A DNA stretch of 64,000 nt from Ancylobacter sp. Lp-2 (GTDB lineage Bacteria; Pseudomonadota; Alphaproteobacteria; Rhizobiales; Xanthobacteraceae), in contig NZ_JAJALI010000005.1 in assembly GCF_020523795.1 (NCBI RefSeq), positions 124,001-188,000 on the forward strand. The letters run 5' to 3'. Of the stretch, positions 55,067 to 64,000 are shown in pieces. The position numbers and the translations under genes were made by a program. Position 1 is the stretch's first letter. Every line of letters starts with the position of its first letter. The notes beneath the pieces were generated by a model, which was given only the letters and a program-made list of their open reading frames with translations, was not told the origin of the DNA and ran no database searches.

Positions 55067-58000
55067 CTAACCCTGCGCCAGCCGATTTTCCGCGCGCAGC
55101 GGCCAGGGGATCGGCACGCCATCGGCCGTCGCGGCCACCCGCTGCCCGCCCAGCACCGGCACCCGCACCCGCCGGTCGAACGCCTCGCGGAACAGCGCGA
55201 GATATTCCGGCAGGCGGCGCGCCACGGCGTTGGAGAGGCTTACCGGGGTGGCGTAGCAGAAGGTGAGCGGGCAGCCGACCTGCACATGCACATGCGCGCC
55301 ATAGGCCGCCTCCAGCCGCTCGCGGAACTCGACGTCGCCACGCGAACGCACCGGCGCGAAGCCGCCGATCACCTCGAACACCTCGCGGCGGAACAGCGAG
55401 GTCATGGTGCCGTCGCCGAGCAGGTCGAGCGTGTGCTCGAATTGCAGGCGGGCGAGCCGGTCGATGCGCAGATGCGCGGTGGTGCACAGCTTGAGGATCG
55501 GCGAGCGCGCCAGCGCGCCGACCTGCACTTCCAGCCGCTGGGGATGGGCGTAGTCGTCGCCGTCATGGATGGCGATGAAGTCGCCGATGGCGACCTCCAG
55601 CGCGCGGTTGCGGGCGGCATAGGGGCCGCCATTGCGCGACTGGCGCAGGAACACGATGCGCGGATCGCGCGCCGCCAGCTCCTCGATCGCCGCCGACGCC
55701 ACCTCGTCGCTGGCGTCGTCGACCAGGATGATCTCGAGGTTGCGGTAGGTCTGCCGCGTCAGCGACTCCAGCGCGGCGGCGAGCAGCGGCAGCTCGGGAT
55801 TGTAGACGGTGACGATGACGCTGACCCGGCCATGGTCGACCACTGCGGCCGGCGGCAGCGGCTGACCGGCGAAGTTCTCGAACAGCGCGCCGATGCTGTC
55901 GCCGGCGAAGGACAGCGGCGCGACGCCGTGGTCGAGCCCCCAGCGCGCGAAGGCCCGCTCCAGCGGCTTCATGTTGTGGCGGTAGCTGGCGGCGACGATG
56001 CCGTGCGGGTCGTTGGTGGATTCGAGGCTGTCGAGGCGGGCGCCGTCGAGATGGCGGATCGCCACCTGGTCGTCGAGCAGGATGGCGAGCGCCAGCATCT
56101 GCTCCGGCGCCGCGTCGGGAGGGTAGCGCACCGCGCCGGCGGGAACGCCGAGCCGGGTGATCTCGTAGGTGTAGGTGCGCAGCTGCGCCAGCAGCCGGCC
56201 GGGATCGCGGCGCTCGGCGAAATAGATGTTGAGCAGCCGGGCAAAGCGATCCGCCTCGCCGGCCAGCAGCGCGGCGATGAGCCGGTCGACCAGCGGCGGG
56301 GTGAAGCGTACCGCCGCCCCCTCCTCGTCTTGGGCGCCGAGCGTCGTGTCCTCGCCGCCGGCCAGCGCCGCCCCGACGGTGGCAGCGACATCGGCATCGC
56401 CGAGCAGGTCGCGATGACCGGAGCGCTCGATCATGCCGACCAGCAGCGCCATGGTGAGCGGCGAGGCGTAGCGCCGGCAGGCGGTGACCAGCCGGGCAGC
56501 CGCGCGCGGCTGCGGTTGCGGCAGGATGTCGGACGCCGCCGCCATCAAGACCGCGGTGACGTCGGCCGGCGGCAGCGCCGTCGCCACGATCTCGAACAGC
56601 GGCAGCACCAGATCCGGCGACCGCGCCGCCAGCGCGGCGACGTTGAGATGCAGCGCCCGGCCGGCCTCCACTTGCAGACCGAGCGCCTTGCAGCAGCCGA
56701 TGAGGCCGAGCAGGGCCTCGTCGTCGAGCCGCAGCAGCTCGGCCGGCTGGGCGAGGCAGGCGCGCAGATAGCCCTCGACCACCGCGAGATGACCACGCCG
56801 GGCGCAATCCTCGAGGCGGGGGAAGAAGCCCGCCGCCTGCCGCCGCTCGGCGGTGGCCTCCAGGCCGAGCCCCAGCGCGCTGACCAGCGCGACATCATCG
56901 GCCGGGCTGGGCGGCTGCATCATGCCGACGGATTCGGCCGCGCCGGCCCAGTTCTCCAGCACATGGGCGGCAAAGCCCATTTCCCGCGCCGTGACGTCCT
57001 GCGCGAACTGCCGCAACAGCGGCCGGGCGGTGGCGTCATTGACCAGCGCCAGCGCGGAATCGCCCTCGCCGACCAGCCGGAACGGGTGCTCGCTCGCCAT
57101 CACCAGCCCGGCGGCCGCGGCGCCGGGAAAGCGCCGGTCGGTGGCGACGAGATCGGACAGCCGGTAGCAGCCGCGCGCGCGCAGGCCGAGGAAGCCGGTC
57201 GGCACCGGCGAGTTGGCGGTCAGCGTGAACTCGCCGGAGGCCGGGGCGTAGCGCAGCGCGCTGGTCACCACAGAGCGCTCGCCCGCCATGATGAACTCGC
57301 GCCGGCAGCGCGGCACATAATCGGGCGGATACTGGAACTGGCGGCTCATCACCACGACGGGTGTCGCCGGCGGCAGGCCATCCCCGGCGAGCCCGGCGAG
57401 AGTGGCGGCGACGTCGTCACCCGCTGCGACGACACGGGCGCCGGCCGGCAGCGTCAGCGCGACTTCCGGGCCGACATCATGCACGACCACGCAGCTCGGC
57501 TCGGCATAAGCAGCCTCGACGGCGAGAGCGAGGCCGACCGGGAACTCCGGCCCGTCCCATGCCTCGACCGGCGCGGCGGCGGCGCCGTCATCGACCAGCG
57601 CCGCAGCGGCGGTGGCGGAATCGGCGCAGATGCGCACCGCCGCGTCGGGTTCGCGGGGCAGCAGCCCGGTCGACACGGCATTGGCCGCCGCATCGGCAAA
57701 GCGCATGAGCGAAGCGATGCCCGTCCCGCCGGTGGCGGCGAGGCGCGGCCAGTAGCCCAGTGCCGACGCCGGCAGGCGGCGCGGCTCGCGCAACACCACG
57801 AAACAACGCGCGCCCTTCGCCGAGGCCTCGATGAAGCGGGCGAGCGCGGCGGTATCCTGCGCCGGAGCCTCGGCGGCGGAGATCACCCGACAGCCGAGCC
57901 CGGCGAGCGCGACGAGATGCGCCCGCTCCTCTTCGCCAAGGGCGGCGCGCGGCACCACCACGGCGACCTCGCCGGGAGCCGACGGCCCCTCCTCCGCCGA

Positions 58001-60316
58001 AGACAGCTGCTCCAGCGTCAGCCAGAGCGCCGCCGCGTCGAAGGCGACGCCGGGATCGAGCGGCGCGGCGGGGGCGACCGCCGCCAGCAGCGGCGCGTAG
58101 GCCGCCGGCAGTTCGCCACGGGCGGCGAGATCGACGCTATCGGGCTTGCCCTCCACCACCCGCAGCCGCCAGGCATCCTGCAGCACGGTAAGGAAGGCCC
58201 GCGAGGCGCCCTCGCCCCAGGAAGCGAGGAAGGCCTCGTAATCGTGCCAGCGCGCCCGCAGCGCGAAATCCAGCGCCAGGAAGCGGTGCAGGGCGGCACG
58301 GCCGCCGCCGCGGGCAATCGAGCGAGCGACGAGATAGGCGTCGGCAACGCGGCCGGCGGCTACGAGAGCATCGATCTCGCCGACGCGGCCGACGGCGACG
58401 CGGATGCCGGCGAGATCCACCACCTGCGGCCGGCCGGGCACCAGCGTGCCGCCGCCGACCACCCGCGCCTCCACCAGCGCCAGCGACGCCTTGCGCAGGT
58501 TCAGGCTGGACAGGTCGAAGCGGAAGCCGACCGGCAGCTCGAAGCCGAACTGCGCCTCGCGCGGCTGCACCGGCTGGCTGGCGAAACCGCGCAGCACCGG
58601 CGTGCCGTCGATCAGCAGCTCGATTTCCAGCGGATCGGCCGGATTGGCGAGATCGACCGCCCAGCCCTCGACGATGGCGGGCGGCGCAAAACGCCAGACG
58701 CCGGCATAGTCCGGCCGCGCCGCGTCGCCTTCCGGCGCCACCTCGCCACGGGCGAGGTCGCTGAGACGCCGGCGCACGCGCGGGTCGAGCGTCGGCAGCG
58801 CCGCGCCGGGCGAGCGGCCGGGCGATCCCTGCGCCGGGGTTGCCGTCTCGGCGACGCCGGGGACGCCGGCCAGCGGCACCGCATGCCCGCCGATCCGCAC
58901 ATGGGTGAGCCGGGCCAGCACCTTGTCGGCGTCGAGCCGGCCCACACCGCCGCGAGCGGCGAACGGGTCGTCCGCCACCGCGAGTTCAAGGCTGTGGCGG
59001 ACCGCCTGGTCCTCGAGCAGCTCGACCTTCACCCGCGCGGGGATCGGCGCGCCGGAGGTCAGCACCAGAGCATGACCGCCGCCCGCCGCCGGCTCCAGCC
59101 GGGCGCGCAGGCTCTCCACCACCGGATTGCGGCCATCGAGCGCCAAGGTCAGGCCGCGGGCGAGATTGGCGACCTCGATCCGCGACGCCAGCCAGTTGTC
59201 GACGGCAGCGCCCGCCGGCAGGGCGAACTCGAACCGCCCGCGCGGCTCGCCGCCGGGACGGGTGACGACCGTCTGCACCTCGACGCCATCGACGACCAGG
59301 CTGAGTTCCAGCGCCAGTTCCGGCGCCGACGCCTCGATGGCCCAGCCGGCCAGCCGGCCGGCATCGGCCGTCTCGACCTCGCCGACGAGACGGGGGGCGT
59401 CGGCTTTGGCGAATTTCACCTTGCGGGCGCCGAGCACCGCCCGCTCGCCGGCCAGAACATGGACCGCGACCGCATGCTCGGCATCGTCGAAGATGGCGGC
59501 CGGCAGGGCGTTGAAGCGGAAGCCGGCATTGCGCCGCCGGTCGAGCTGCACCGGCTGGTCCGCCTCCTGCCGGGCGACGAGAATGCCGTCGATCTCCAGT
59601 TCGACGGTCAAAGGGCGCCCCATGTCGGTCACCCAGCCGGAGATGCCGGCGGCGGCGAATTCGGCGACCTCGCCATGCAGGGCCCGGCCCTGCACGAGAA
59701 TCCTTGTCGGATCGGTGCGCAGCCAGCCATCGTGGATGAGACGGCCGGTGCGGCTTTCCTTGAGCGTCAGCCGGTGCGTCTCGCCGTCCCAGAACTCCAG
59801 CGGCAGACCGGTGTGGAAGCCGACGCGCAGCGCGTTGCCCGCCTGGCCGTCGACATCCTTGCGCACGACGTCGCAGGCGACGTCCTTTGCCGGTTTATGG
59901 TCGACGAACATCTGCAGGACCAGCGACTGGGCGAGGTCCTCGGAATCATAGGCCCAGCCGGTGATGCGCTCGGCGGTGAAGGTGGCGATTCGCGCCCGCA
60001 GGCGCCCGTCGCGCTCGCCGACATTGAGCGCGAACTGGCCGCGCGGCACGATGGAGCCGTCGGCCGCGGCGGCGATCTCCACCTCATGCTGGCCGGGAGG
60101 GATGGACGGCGGCGGCACGAAGACGAAGCCGTGATTGCCGTGGCCGCCGAAGCCCTTGGCGATGTCGGGGCGGTGCACGTCCGCCGGGATCTCGAATTCG
60201 TAGCCAGCGATCGAAACGCGGACGATCAGCGTGGTATCGGGAGAATCAGCGTCGAGCAGCCAGCCCCAAATCTCGCCGGAGGGCCGGACACCGTTGACAT
60301 CACCCTTAATCAGCAT
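55067..60316 (-). CDS. Giant modular glycosyltransferase (GT2 at C-terminus, repeated GW modules at N-terminus)
   Basis: A 1749-residue protein. The C-terminal part from about residue 1495 is a GT2 domain: RVSVIVTVYNPELPLL, ILVDDASDE near 1532 and IAIHDGDDYAHP near 1584. The N-terminal 600 residues contain five copies of a Gly-Trp-x-x-Asp/Glu motif, at W19, W121, W228, W325 and W552, each followed by a hydrophobic strand, often an [I/V]DG turn and a GF.F/FEF strand, suggesting beta-sandwich modules. The middle is helical and Ala-rich without a known fold. The ATG at 60316 has GGGGAG at 6 bp. No signal peptide or membrane segment is evident. It probably builds or decorates a surface glycan. 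Confidence 0.8.
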   Translation of the reverse strand: MLIKGDVNGVRPSGEIWGWLLDADSPDTTLIVRVSIAGYEFEIPADVHRPDIAKGFGGHGNHGFVFVPPPSIPPGQHEVEIAAAADGSIVPRGQFALNVGERDGRLRARIATFTAERITGWAYDSEDLAQSLVLQMFVDHKPAKDVACDVVRKDVDGQAGNALRVGFHTGLPLEFWDGETHRLTLKESRTGRLIHDGWLRTDPTRILVQGRALHGEVAEFAAAGISGWVTDMGRPLTVELEIDGILVARQEADQPVQLDRRRNAGFRFNALPAAIFDDAEHAVAVHVLAGERAVLGARKVKFAKADAPRLVGEVETADAGRLAGWAIEASAPELALELSLVVDGVEVQTVVTRPGGEPRGRFEFALPAGAAVDNWLASRIEVANLARGLTLALDGRNPVVESLRARLEPAAGGGHALVLTSGAPIPARVKVELLEDQAVRHSLELAVADDPFAARGGVGRLDADKVLARLTHVRIGGHAVPLAGVPGVAETATPAQGSPGRSPGAALPTLDPRVRRRLSDLARGEVAPEGDAARPDYAGVWRFAPPAIVEGWAVDLANPADPLEIELLIDGTPVLRGFASQPVQPREAQFGFELPVGFRFDLSSLNLRKASLALVEARVVGGGTLVPGRPQVVDLAGIRVAVGRVGEIDALVAAGRVADAYLVARSIARGGGRAALHRFLALDFALRARWHDYEAFLASWGEGASRAFLTVLQDAWRLRVVEGKPDSVDLAARGELPAAYAPLLAAVAPAAPLDPGVAFDAAALWLTLEQLSSAEEGPSAPGEVAVVVPRAALGEEERAHLVALAGLGCRVISAAEAPAQDTAALARFIEASAKGARCFVVLREPRRLPASALGYWPRLAATGGTGIASLMRFADAAANAVSTGLLPREPDAAVRICADSATAAAALVDDGAAAAPVEAWDGPEFPVGLALAVEAAYAEPSCVVVHDVGPEVALTLPAGARVVAAGDDVAATLAGLAGDGLPPATPVVVMSRQFQYPPDYVPRCRREFIMAGERSVVTSALRYAPASGEFTLTANSPVPTGFLGLRARGCYRLSDLVATDRRFPGAAAAGLVMASEHPFRLVGEGDSALALVNDATARPLLRQFAQDVTAREMGFAAHVLENWAGAAESVGMMQPPSPADDVALVSALGLGLEATAERRQAAGFFPRLEDCARRGHLAVVEGYLRACLAQPAELLRLDDEALLGLIGCCKALGLQVEAGRALHLNVAALAARSPDLVLPLFEIVATALPPADVTAVLMAAASDILPQPQPRAAARLVTACRRYASPLTMALLVGMIERSGHRDLLGDADVAATVGAALAGGEDTTLGAQDEEGAAVRFTPPLVDRLIAALLAGEADRFARLLNIYFAERRDPGRLLAQLRTYTYEITRLGVPAGAVRYPPDAAPEQMLALAILLDDQVAIRHLDGARLDSLESTNDPHGIVAASYRHNMKPLERAFARWGLDHGVAPLSFAGDSIGALFENFAGQPLPPAAVVDHGRVSVIVTVYNPELPLLAAALESLTRQTYRNLEIILVDDASDEVASAAIEELAARDPRIVFLRQSRNGGPYAARNRALEVAIGDFIAIHDGDDYAHPQRLEVQVGALARSPILKLCTTAHLRIDRLARLQFEHTLDLLGDGTMTSLFRREVFEVIGGFAPVRSRGDVEFRERLEAAYGAHVHVQVGCPLTFCYATPVSLSNAVARRLPEYLALFREAFDRRVRVPVLGGQRVAATADGVPIPWPLRAENRLAQG

Positions 60317-60435
60317 GAACAACTCCCCGCAAGCCGCTGCCAGCTATAGCAACAGCCAGCGACAGAACCAAGCAGCCGGGCACCGCGCCGGCCGCGCCGC
60401 GTTCTTCGACGCCGAGACGCAACGCAGGAGGCATC

Positions 60436-61095
60436 ATGGCCGACGACGCCGCAGCGTTCTCCTCCGGGCCCTATTGGGAACGGCGCTATGCCACCGGCGG
60501 CCATTCCGGCGCCGGCTCACGCGGCCTGCTCGCCAACTACAAGGCCGCCTTCATCAACCGCTTCATCCGGCTGAATGCCGTTCGCAGCGTCATCGATCTG
60601 GGCTGCGGCGACGGCTATCAGATCGAACCGTTGCGGGTACGCAGCTATCTCGGGCTCGACGTCTCGCCGACCGCGGTCGACCTCTGCCGCGAGCGCTACG
60701 CCACGCGGCTGGGCTGGCGCTTCGAGACCTACGCGACCGGCTCGCCGGCAAAGGCGGAGCACGATCTGGCGCTGTCGCTCGACGTGATCTACCACCTCGT
60801 CGAGGACGACATCTATGACGGCTACATGCGCCGGCTGTTCGATTCGGCGCGGCGTCACGTGCTGGTCTATGCGTCGGATTGGGAGCGGCCCGGCCATGTG
60901 CCGCATATCCGCCACCGCTGGTTCAGCGGCTGGGTCGCCCGCGAACGGCCGGCCTGGCGGGTGGTGGACCGTCCGGCCAACCCCTACCCTTTCGACGAAT
61001 TCAACGACCTGAACACCACCTTTGCCAGCTTCGTCGCGTTCGAACGCGACCCGCCGGCGAAGCGGACACGGCCCCGGCCGGCACCGCCCGGCTAA
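60436..61095 (+). CDS. Class I SAM-dependent methyltransferase
   Basis: A 219-residue methyltransferase. Motif I is VIDLGCGDGYQIEP (from residue 52) and the acidic end of strand 2 is YLGLDVSPTAV. The LSLDVIYHLVEDDIYDGYM stretch corresponds to motif II/III. The ATG follows AGGAGGCATC. It diverges from the giant glycosyltransferase gene and shares a 119-bp gap with it. Similar small methyltransferases occur in polysaccharide and glycolipid loci. The acceptor is unknown. Confidence 0.85.
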   Translation: MADDAAAFSSGPYWERRYATGGHSGAGSRGLLANYKAAFINRFIRLNAVRSVIDLGCGDGYQIEPLRVRSYLGLDVSPTAVDLCRERYATRLGWRFETYATGSPAKAEHDLALSLDVIYHLVEDDIYDGYMRRLFDSARRHVLVYASDWERPGHVPHIRHRWFSGWVARERPAWRVVDRPANPYPFDEFNDLNTTFASFVAFERDPPAKRTRPRPAPPG

Positions 61096-61355
61096 GACGG
61101 CCTGGCTGGACGGCGTGGCCCGGCGCGCCGCCGCCAGCCATGGGGCGCTCGGCTTGCGGGACGCTCGGCTTGCAGGATCCGCGCATCCTCTCTAAACAGC
61201 CTCGGTATCCTACAGACGATCCTTGGTGATTTTGCGCGCGCCATTCGCATCCCCGCCCGCTCCCGCCCAACCGGCGGGACATTCCGGGGGAATTCCCGGC
61301 GCACCGACAGGAATGGCAACGATTTGTCGAGACTTTCCCGTTTCTGGAGCGTGCG

Positions 61356-62372
61356 ATGAGGACCATCCTGCACGTGGGAACCCACAAGACCGGGACCACC
61401 ACCATCCAGCACTTCGCCGCCCGCCGGGCGCGCGAATTGCGGGCCATCGGCCTGTGGTATCCCGGCTTCGACCTGATCGGCCTGAAGCGGCAGCCCGCCC
61501 ATCACGATTTTTCCCATGCGGTGGCGGGAACATTGTCCTCGCTCTCCTTCGAGCAGGCGGGCGAGTTCGTGACGGAGATCGGCCGGCAAGCGGACGGCGC
61601 CAGCCACGTGCTGATCAGCGCCGAGCCAATCTATCGCCATCTCATTCCCGAGAAACCCAAGGGAAGCGCCGAGTACTGGGCCGCACGCGAAGCCTATATC
61701 GCGCGACTGGCGGAAGTGACGGCGCCGCTGGAGCCGGAAATCCTGATCGTGCTGCGGCGGCAGGATGATTTTTCCCGATCACTGTATCAGGAGAACGTCA
61801 AGGCCAAGCACTTGAAGCAGGATTTCCGCCAGTTCCTGAAGACCCGACTACCGTTTTTCCAATATCTCGAACAGATCAATCTGTTCAAAAAGTACTTTAA
61901 AATTGTCGATATTGCTATTTTCGAGGATCTGGCCAAGGATGGGGAATTGGTCCGCGATTTCTTCCATCATATTGGTATCGAAATAGGCAAGATTGACAAG
62001 ATCGCGGAATTCAACGAAAGCCTCCCTATTGAGCTGGTCGAATTCAAGCGCCAGCTCAACATGACCGGGCTGTCGAGGCGGGAATTGGCGTCGATCGCAC
62101 GCGTCTTGTTGGATATTGGACAGCATATTGATGAGTTTCCGCGGCGCCCGGATCTCGATTGGATCCCGGCTTCGGAGATGGCGGCGTTCATGAATTGTTT
62201 TGCAGCAGCGAATGCGCAGATTTTCGCGATGATGACCGATCCACCCACGCGCGACACGCTGTTCCCGTCCGGGCGCATGCGTTCGGAGGTGTTCGAGGCG
62301 CTGTCGCCGGAACGCTTCAAGGCGATCAACGCGCTGGTATTGCGGCGGCTGCTGGCGGATCCTGCCACCTGA
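61356..62372 (+). CDS. Sulfotransferase-like protein
   Basis: A 338-residue protein. Residues 4-18 (ILHVGTHKTGTTTIQ) form the PAPS 5'-phosphosulfate-binding loop of sulfotransferases, and ILIVLRRQDDFSRSLY (near 129) fits the 3'-phosphate-binding Arg/Ser motif. It would transfer sulfate from PAPS to a hydroxyl on a carbohydrate or lipid-like acceptor. The stretch around 61850-62120 is clearly less GC-rich than its surroundings and uses AT-ending codons, which suggests recent acquisition. It lies between a methyltransferase and a polyketide synthase gene. Confidence 0.8.
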   Translation: MRTILHVGTHKTGTTTIQHFAARRARELRAIGLWYPGFDLIGLKRQPAHHDFSHAVAGTLSSLSFEQAGEFVTEIGRQADGASHVLISAEPIYRHLIPEKPKGSAEYWAAREAYIARLAEVTAPLEPEILIVLRRQDDFSRSLYQENVKAKHLKQDFRQFLKTRLPFFQYLEQINLFKKYFKIVDIAIFEDLAKDGELVRDFFHHIGIEIGKIDKIAEFNESLPIELVEFKRQLNMTGLSRRELASIARVLLDIGQHIDEFPRRPDLDWIPASEMAAFMNCFAAANAQIFAMMTDPPTRDTLFPSGRMRSEVFEALSPERFKAINALVLRRLLADPAT

Positions 62373-62660
62373 AGCGACCCGGTATCGACGCACCGAAGAC
62401 GCGTTGCGGGGCTTTTTCAGGCTTGCGAAGGATGGATACAGGCCGGGCGAGCGGCACGGATCTTGATTGTCGGCACACAGGAGGCGCGGGTTCAGGCCGC
62501 GGAAGACTGGTGCGTTGCCGTCGATGTTATATGGTCTCTACGGGGCGCGGAAATGCGGTGTGAAGTTGCGGGGGCGATCTGCTCGATGGCAGGGAGGGAT
62601 CCGGAGACGTTCTTCCGCGGCGAAGCGTCCGTTGTTCGGTACTAGAGAGTGAGCGGCTGG

Positions 62661-64000
62661 ATGGCTCGTGGCGTCAATCGATCTCAGCCTGAAGTGGCAG
62701 TCCTCGGATATGCCTGCCGGCTCCCGGGCGCGCAGTCGCCGGACGAATTCTGGAATGTTCTGGCCAAGGGCGAGTGCACCGTTTCCGACAAGCCGGTCGG
62801 CCGCTGGGACGTCGACCGCTTCCTGCATCCCGGCCCGGCTCCCGGCTACAGCTACACCTTCGCCGGCGGCTATCTCGATGACCCGCTCGGCTTCGACGCC
62901 GGCGTGTTCGGCGTCTCCCCGCGCGAGGCGGCACAGATCGACCCGCAGCAGCGGCTGCTGCTCGAAGTGGTGTGGGAGGCGCTGGAAAGCGCCGGCATGG
63001 TGCCCTCGCGCCTGAGCGGCAAGGGCGTCGGCGTCTATGTCGGCGCCTCCAATGTCGACTACCAGACCCACACCTCGGTCGACCTCGCGGCGATCCAGAG
63101 CCATTTCATCGCCGGCAACTCGCTGTCGATCATCGCCAACCGGGTCTCCTACGCCTTCGACTGGTCCGGCCCCAGCATGACCATCGACGCGGCCTGCGCC
63201 TCGTCCTTCGTGGCGCTGCACCAGGCGCTCCGGGCGCTGCGCGACGACGAGATCGACCTCGCCGTGGTCGCCGGTGCCAACCTGCTGCTTTCCCCGGCGC
63301 CGTTCATCGGCTTCTCCGCCGCGCGCATGCTCTCGCCGACCGGCCGCTGTCGGCCGTTCTCCGCCAAGGGCGACGGCTATGTGCGCTCCGAGGGCTTCGC
63401 CGCCATCGTGCTGCGCCGCCTTCCCGATGCCCGCGCCAAGGGCGAGGCGGTGCGCTCGGTGATCGTCGCCTCCGGCATCAATTCCGACGGCCGCACCACC
63501 GGTATCTCGCTGCCCTCGGCCAGGGGCCAGCAGGCCCTGCTCGAAGCGGTCTATGAGGAGCACGGGATCGACGTCGACCGCCTCGCCTTCATGGAGGCGC
63601 ACGGCACCGGCACGCCGGTCGGCGACCCGGTGGAAGCGGGCGCCATCGGCGCCGGCATCGCACAGAAGCGCTCGCGGCCGCTGCCCATAGGCTCGGCCAA
63701 GTCGAATGTCGGCCATCTCGAACCAGTCTCCGGCCTCGTCGGCCTGCTGAAGGCGTCGATGGCGCTGCAGAAGCGCTGGCTGCCGCGCACCGCCATGCTC
63801 GACGAGCTCAACCCGAACATCGATTTCGCGGCGCTGAACCTCGCTCCGACCACCGAGCCGATCGCGCTCGACGATGGCGACGAGCCGTTGCTGGCCGGCG
63901 TGTGCAATTTCGGCTTCGGCGGCACCAACGCCCATATCGTGCTGCGCGGCCCCACCCCGCAGGAAGCGGCGGGCGCGCGCGCCGCGCAGCCCCCGGCGGC
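62661..64000 (+). CDS. Type I polyketide synthase, N-terminal part (3' end outside the window)
   Basis: The frame is open to the window end and encodes 446 residues of a ketosynthase domain. The nucleophile is C179 in TIDAACASSF, with H314 in EAHGTGTPVGDP and H352 in KSNVGHLEPVSG, so the condensing triad is complete. GFGGTNAHIVL closes the domain. There is no docking or loading domain before the ketosynthase. The ATG at 62661 is chosen; a GTG at 62649 is possible, and a stop at 62643 bars anything earlier. The domains after the ketosynthase lie outside. Confidence 0.93.
   Translation, partial: MARGVNRSQPEVAVLGYACRLPGAQSPDEFWNVLAKGECTVSDKPVGRWDVDRFLHPGPAPGYSYTFAGGYLDDPLGFDAGVFGVSPREAAQIDPQQRLLLEVVWEALESAGMVPSRLSGKGVGVYVGASNVDYQTHTSVDLAAIQSHFIAGNSLSIIANRVSYAFDWSGPSMTIDAACASSFVALHQALRALRDDEIDLAVVAGANLLLSPAPFIGFSAARMLSPTGRCRPFSAKGDGYVRSEGFAAIVLRRLPDARAKGEAVRSVIVASGINSDGRTTGISLPSARGQQALLEAVYEEHGIDVDRLAFMEAHGTGTPVGDPVEAGAIGAGIAQKRSRPLPIGSAKSNVGHLEPVSGLVGLLKASMALQKRWLPRTAMLDELNPNIDFAALNLAPTTEPIALDDGDEPLLAGVCNFGFGGTNAHIVLRGPTPQEAAGARAAQPPA

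Noticed and set aside
55286..60349. A 1687-codon open frame on the plus strand opposite the giant glycosyltransferase.
   Set aside because: It is the antisense of a GC-rich coding sequence. The protein is a low-complexity mix of Arg, Gly, His, Asp and Gln without domains, while the minus strand has a clear GT2 domain and a ribosome-binding site.
61146..61177. A 16-bp tandem duplication (CGCTCGGCTTGCGGGA, second copy with one mismatch) downstream of the methyltransferase.
   Set aside because: Only two copies and no link to a gene start; likely slippage.
62463..62645. Short plus-strand frame of 60 codons in frame with the PKS and ending just before it.
   Set aside because: No homology, Cys/Gly/Arg-rich composition and a stop at 62643; more likely 5' leader sequence.

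Overview
The window is GC-rich (roughly two thirds G+C by eye), almost fully coding, and carries gene families typical of a metabolically versatile alphaproteobacterium. The gene content (several ABC importers for organic N and S compounds, PxpABC/HyuAB-type lactam hydrolases, a molybdenum hydroxylase, two Ku proteins with LigD) and two kinds of intergenic palindromic element that I associate with Hyphomicrobiales point to that order, perhaps a Xanthobacteraceae-like soil bacterium. The genus cannot be fixed from the sequence alone. I found no tRNA, rRNA, CRISPR array, transposase or prophage gene.

Layout. 1-2.5 kb (minus): a flavin-dependent monooxygenase and two polar amino acid ABC permeases, the second cut by the window edge. 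2.8-8.4 kb: a minus-strand operon of biotin carrier, biotin carboxylase, PxpB and PxpC, closed by a terminator; a divergent LysR regulator; and PxpA on the plus strand. Together these supply every domain type of a urea-carboxylase-like enzyme plus a lactam hydrolase partner. 8.6-11 kb: an AraC-type regulator and a class III aminotransferase. 11.3-24 kb (plus): a long apparent operon of HyuA/HyuB, a TorT-like binding protein, an RbsA-type ATPase, two RbsC-type permeases and a three-subunit xanthine-dehydrogenase-family hydroxylase, which looks like import and catabolism of a nitrogen heterocycle. 24-34 kb: an HdeD/papain-like fusion protein, an MFS carrier, an amidase, an amidohydrolase and a PotABCD-type polyamine importer.

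34-49 kb is a probable organosulfur region. On the minus strand it holds an SsuABC-type importer, two tandem cytoplasmic proteins that keep the Cys-His-Arg catalytic pattern of the desulfinase DszB, an Lrp regulator, a nitroreductase-type flavoenzyme, an FAD/NAD(P)-binding protein and a DszA/NtaA-type monooxygenase. Next come a coupled operon of binding protein, SCO and di-haem peroxidase, and a divergent four-domain rhodanese-like protein. A consistent model is import of a sulfonate or sulfone, flavin-dependent oxidation, desulfination to sulfite, and sulfane sulfur handling.

48.8-53.5 kb holds an end-joining module: Ku, LigD, a palindromic element, then a convergent second Ku with a small membrane protein. 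54-64 kb is a surface or secondary metabolite region with two glycosyltransferases (one a 1749-residue protein with repeated Gly-Trp modules), a methyltransferase, a sulfotransferase of unusual base composition and the first 446 codons of a type I polyketide synthase.
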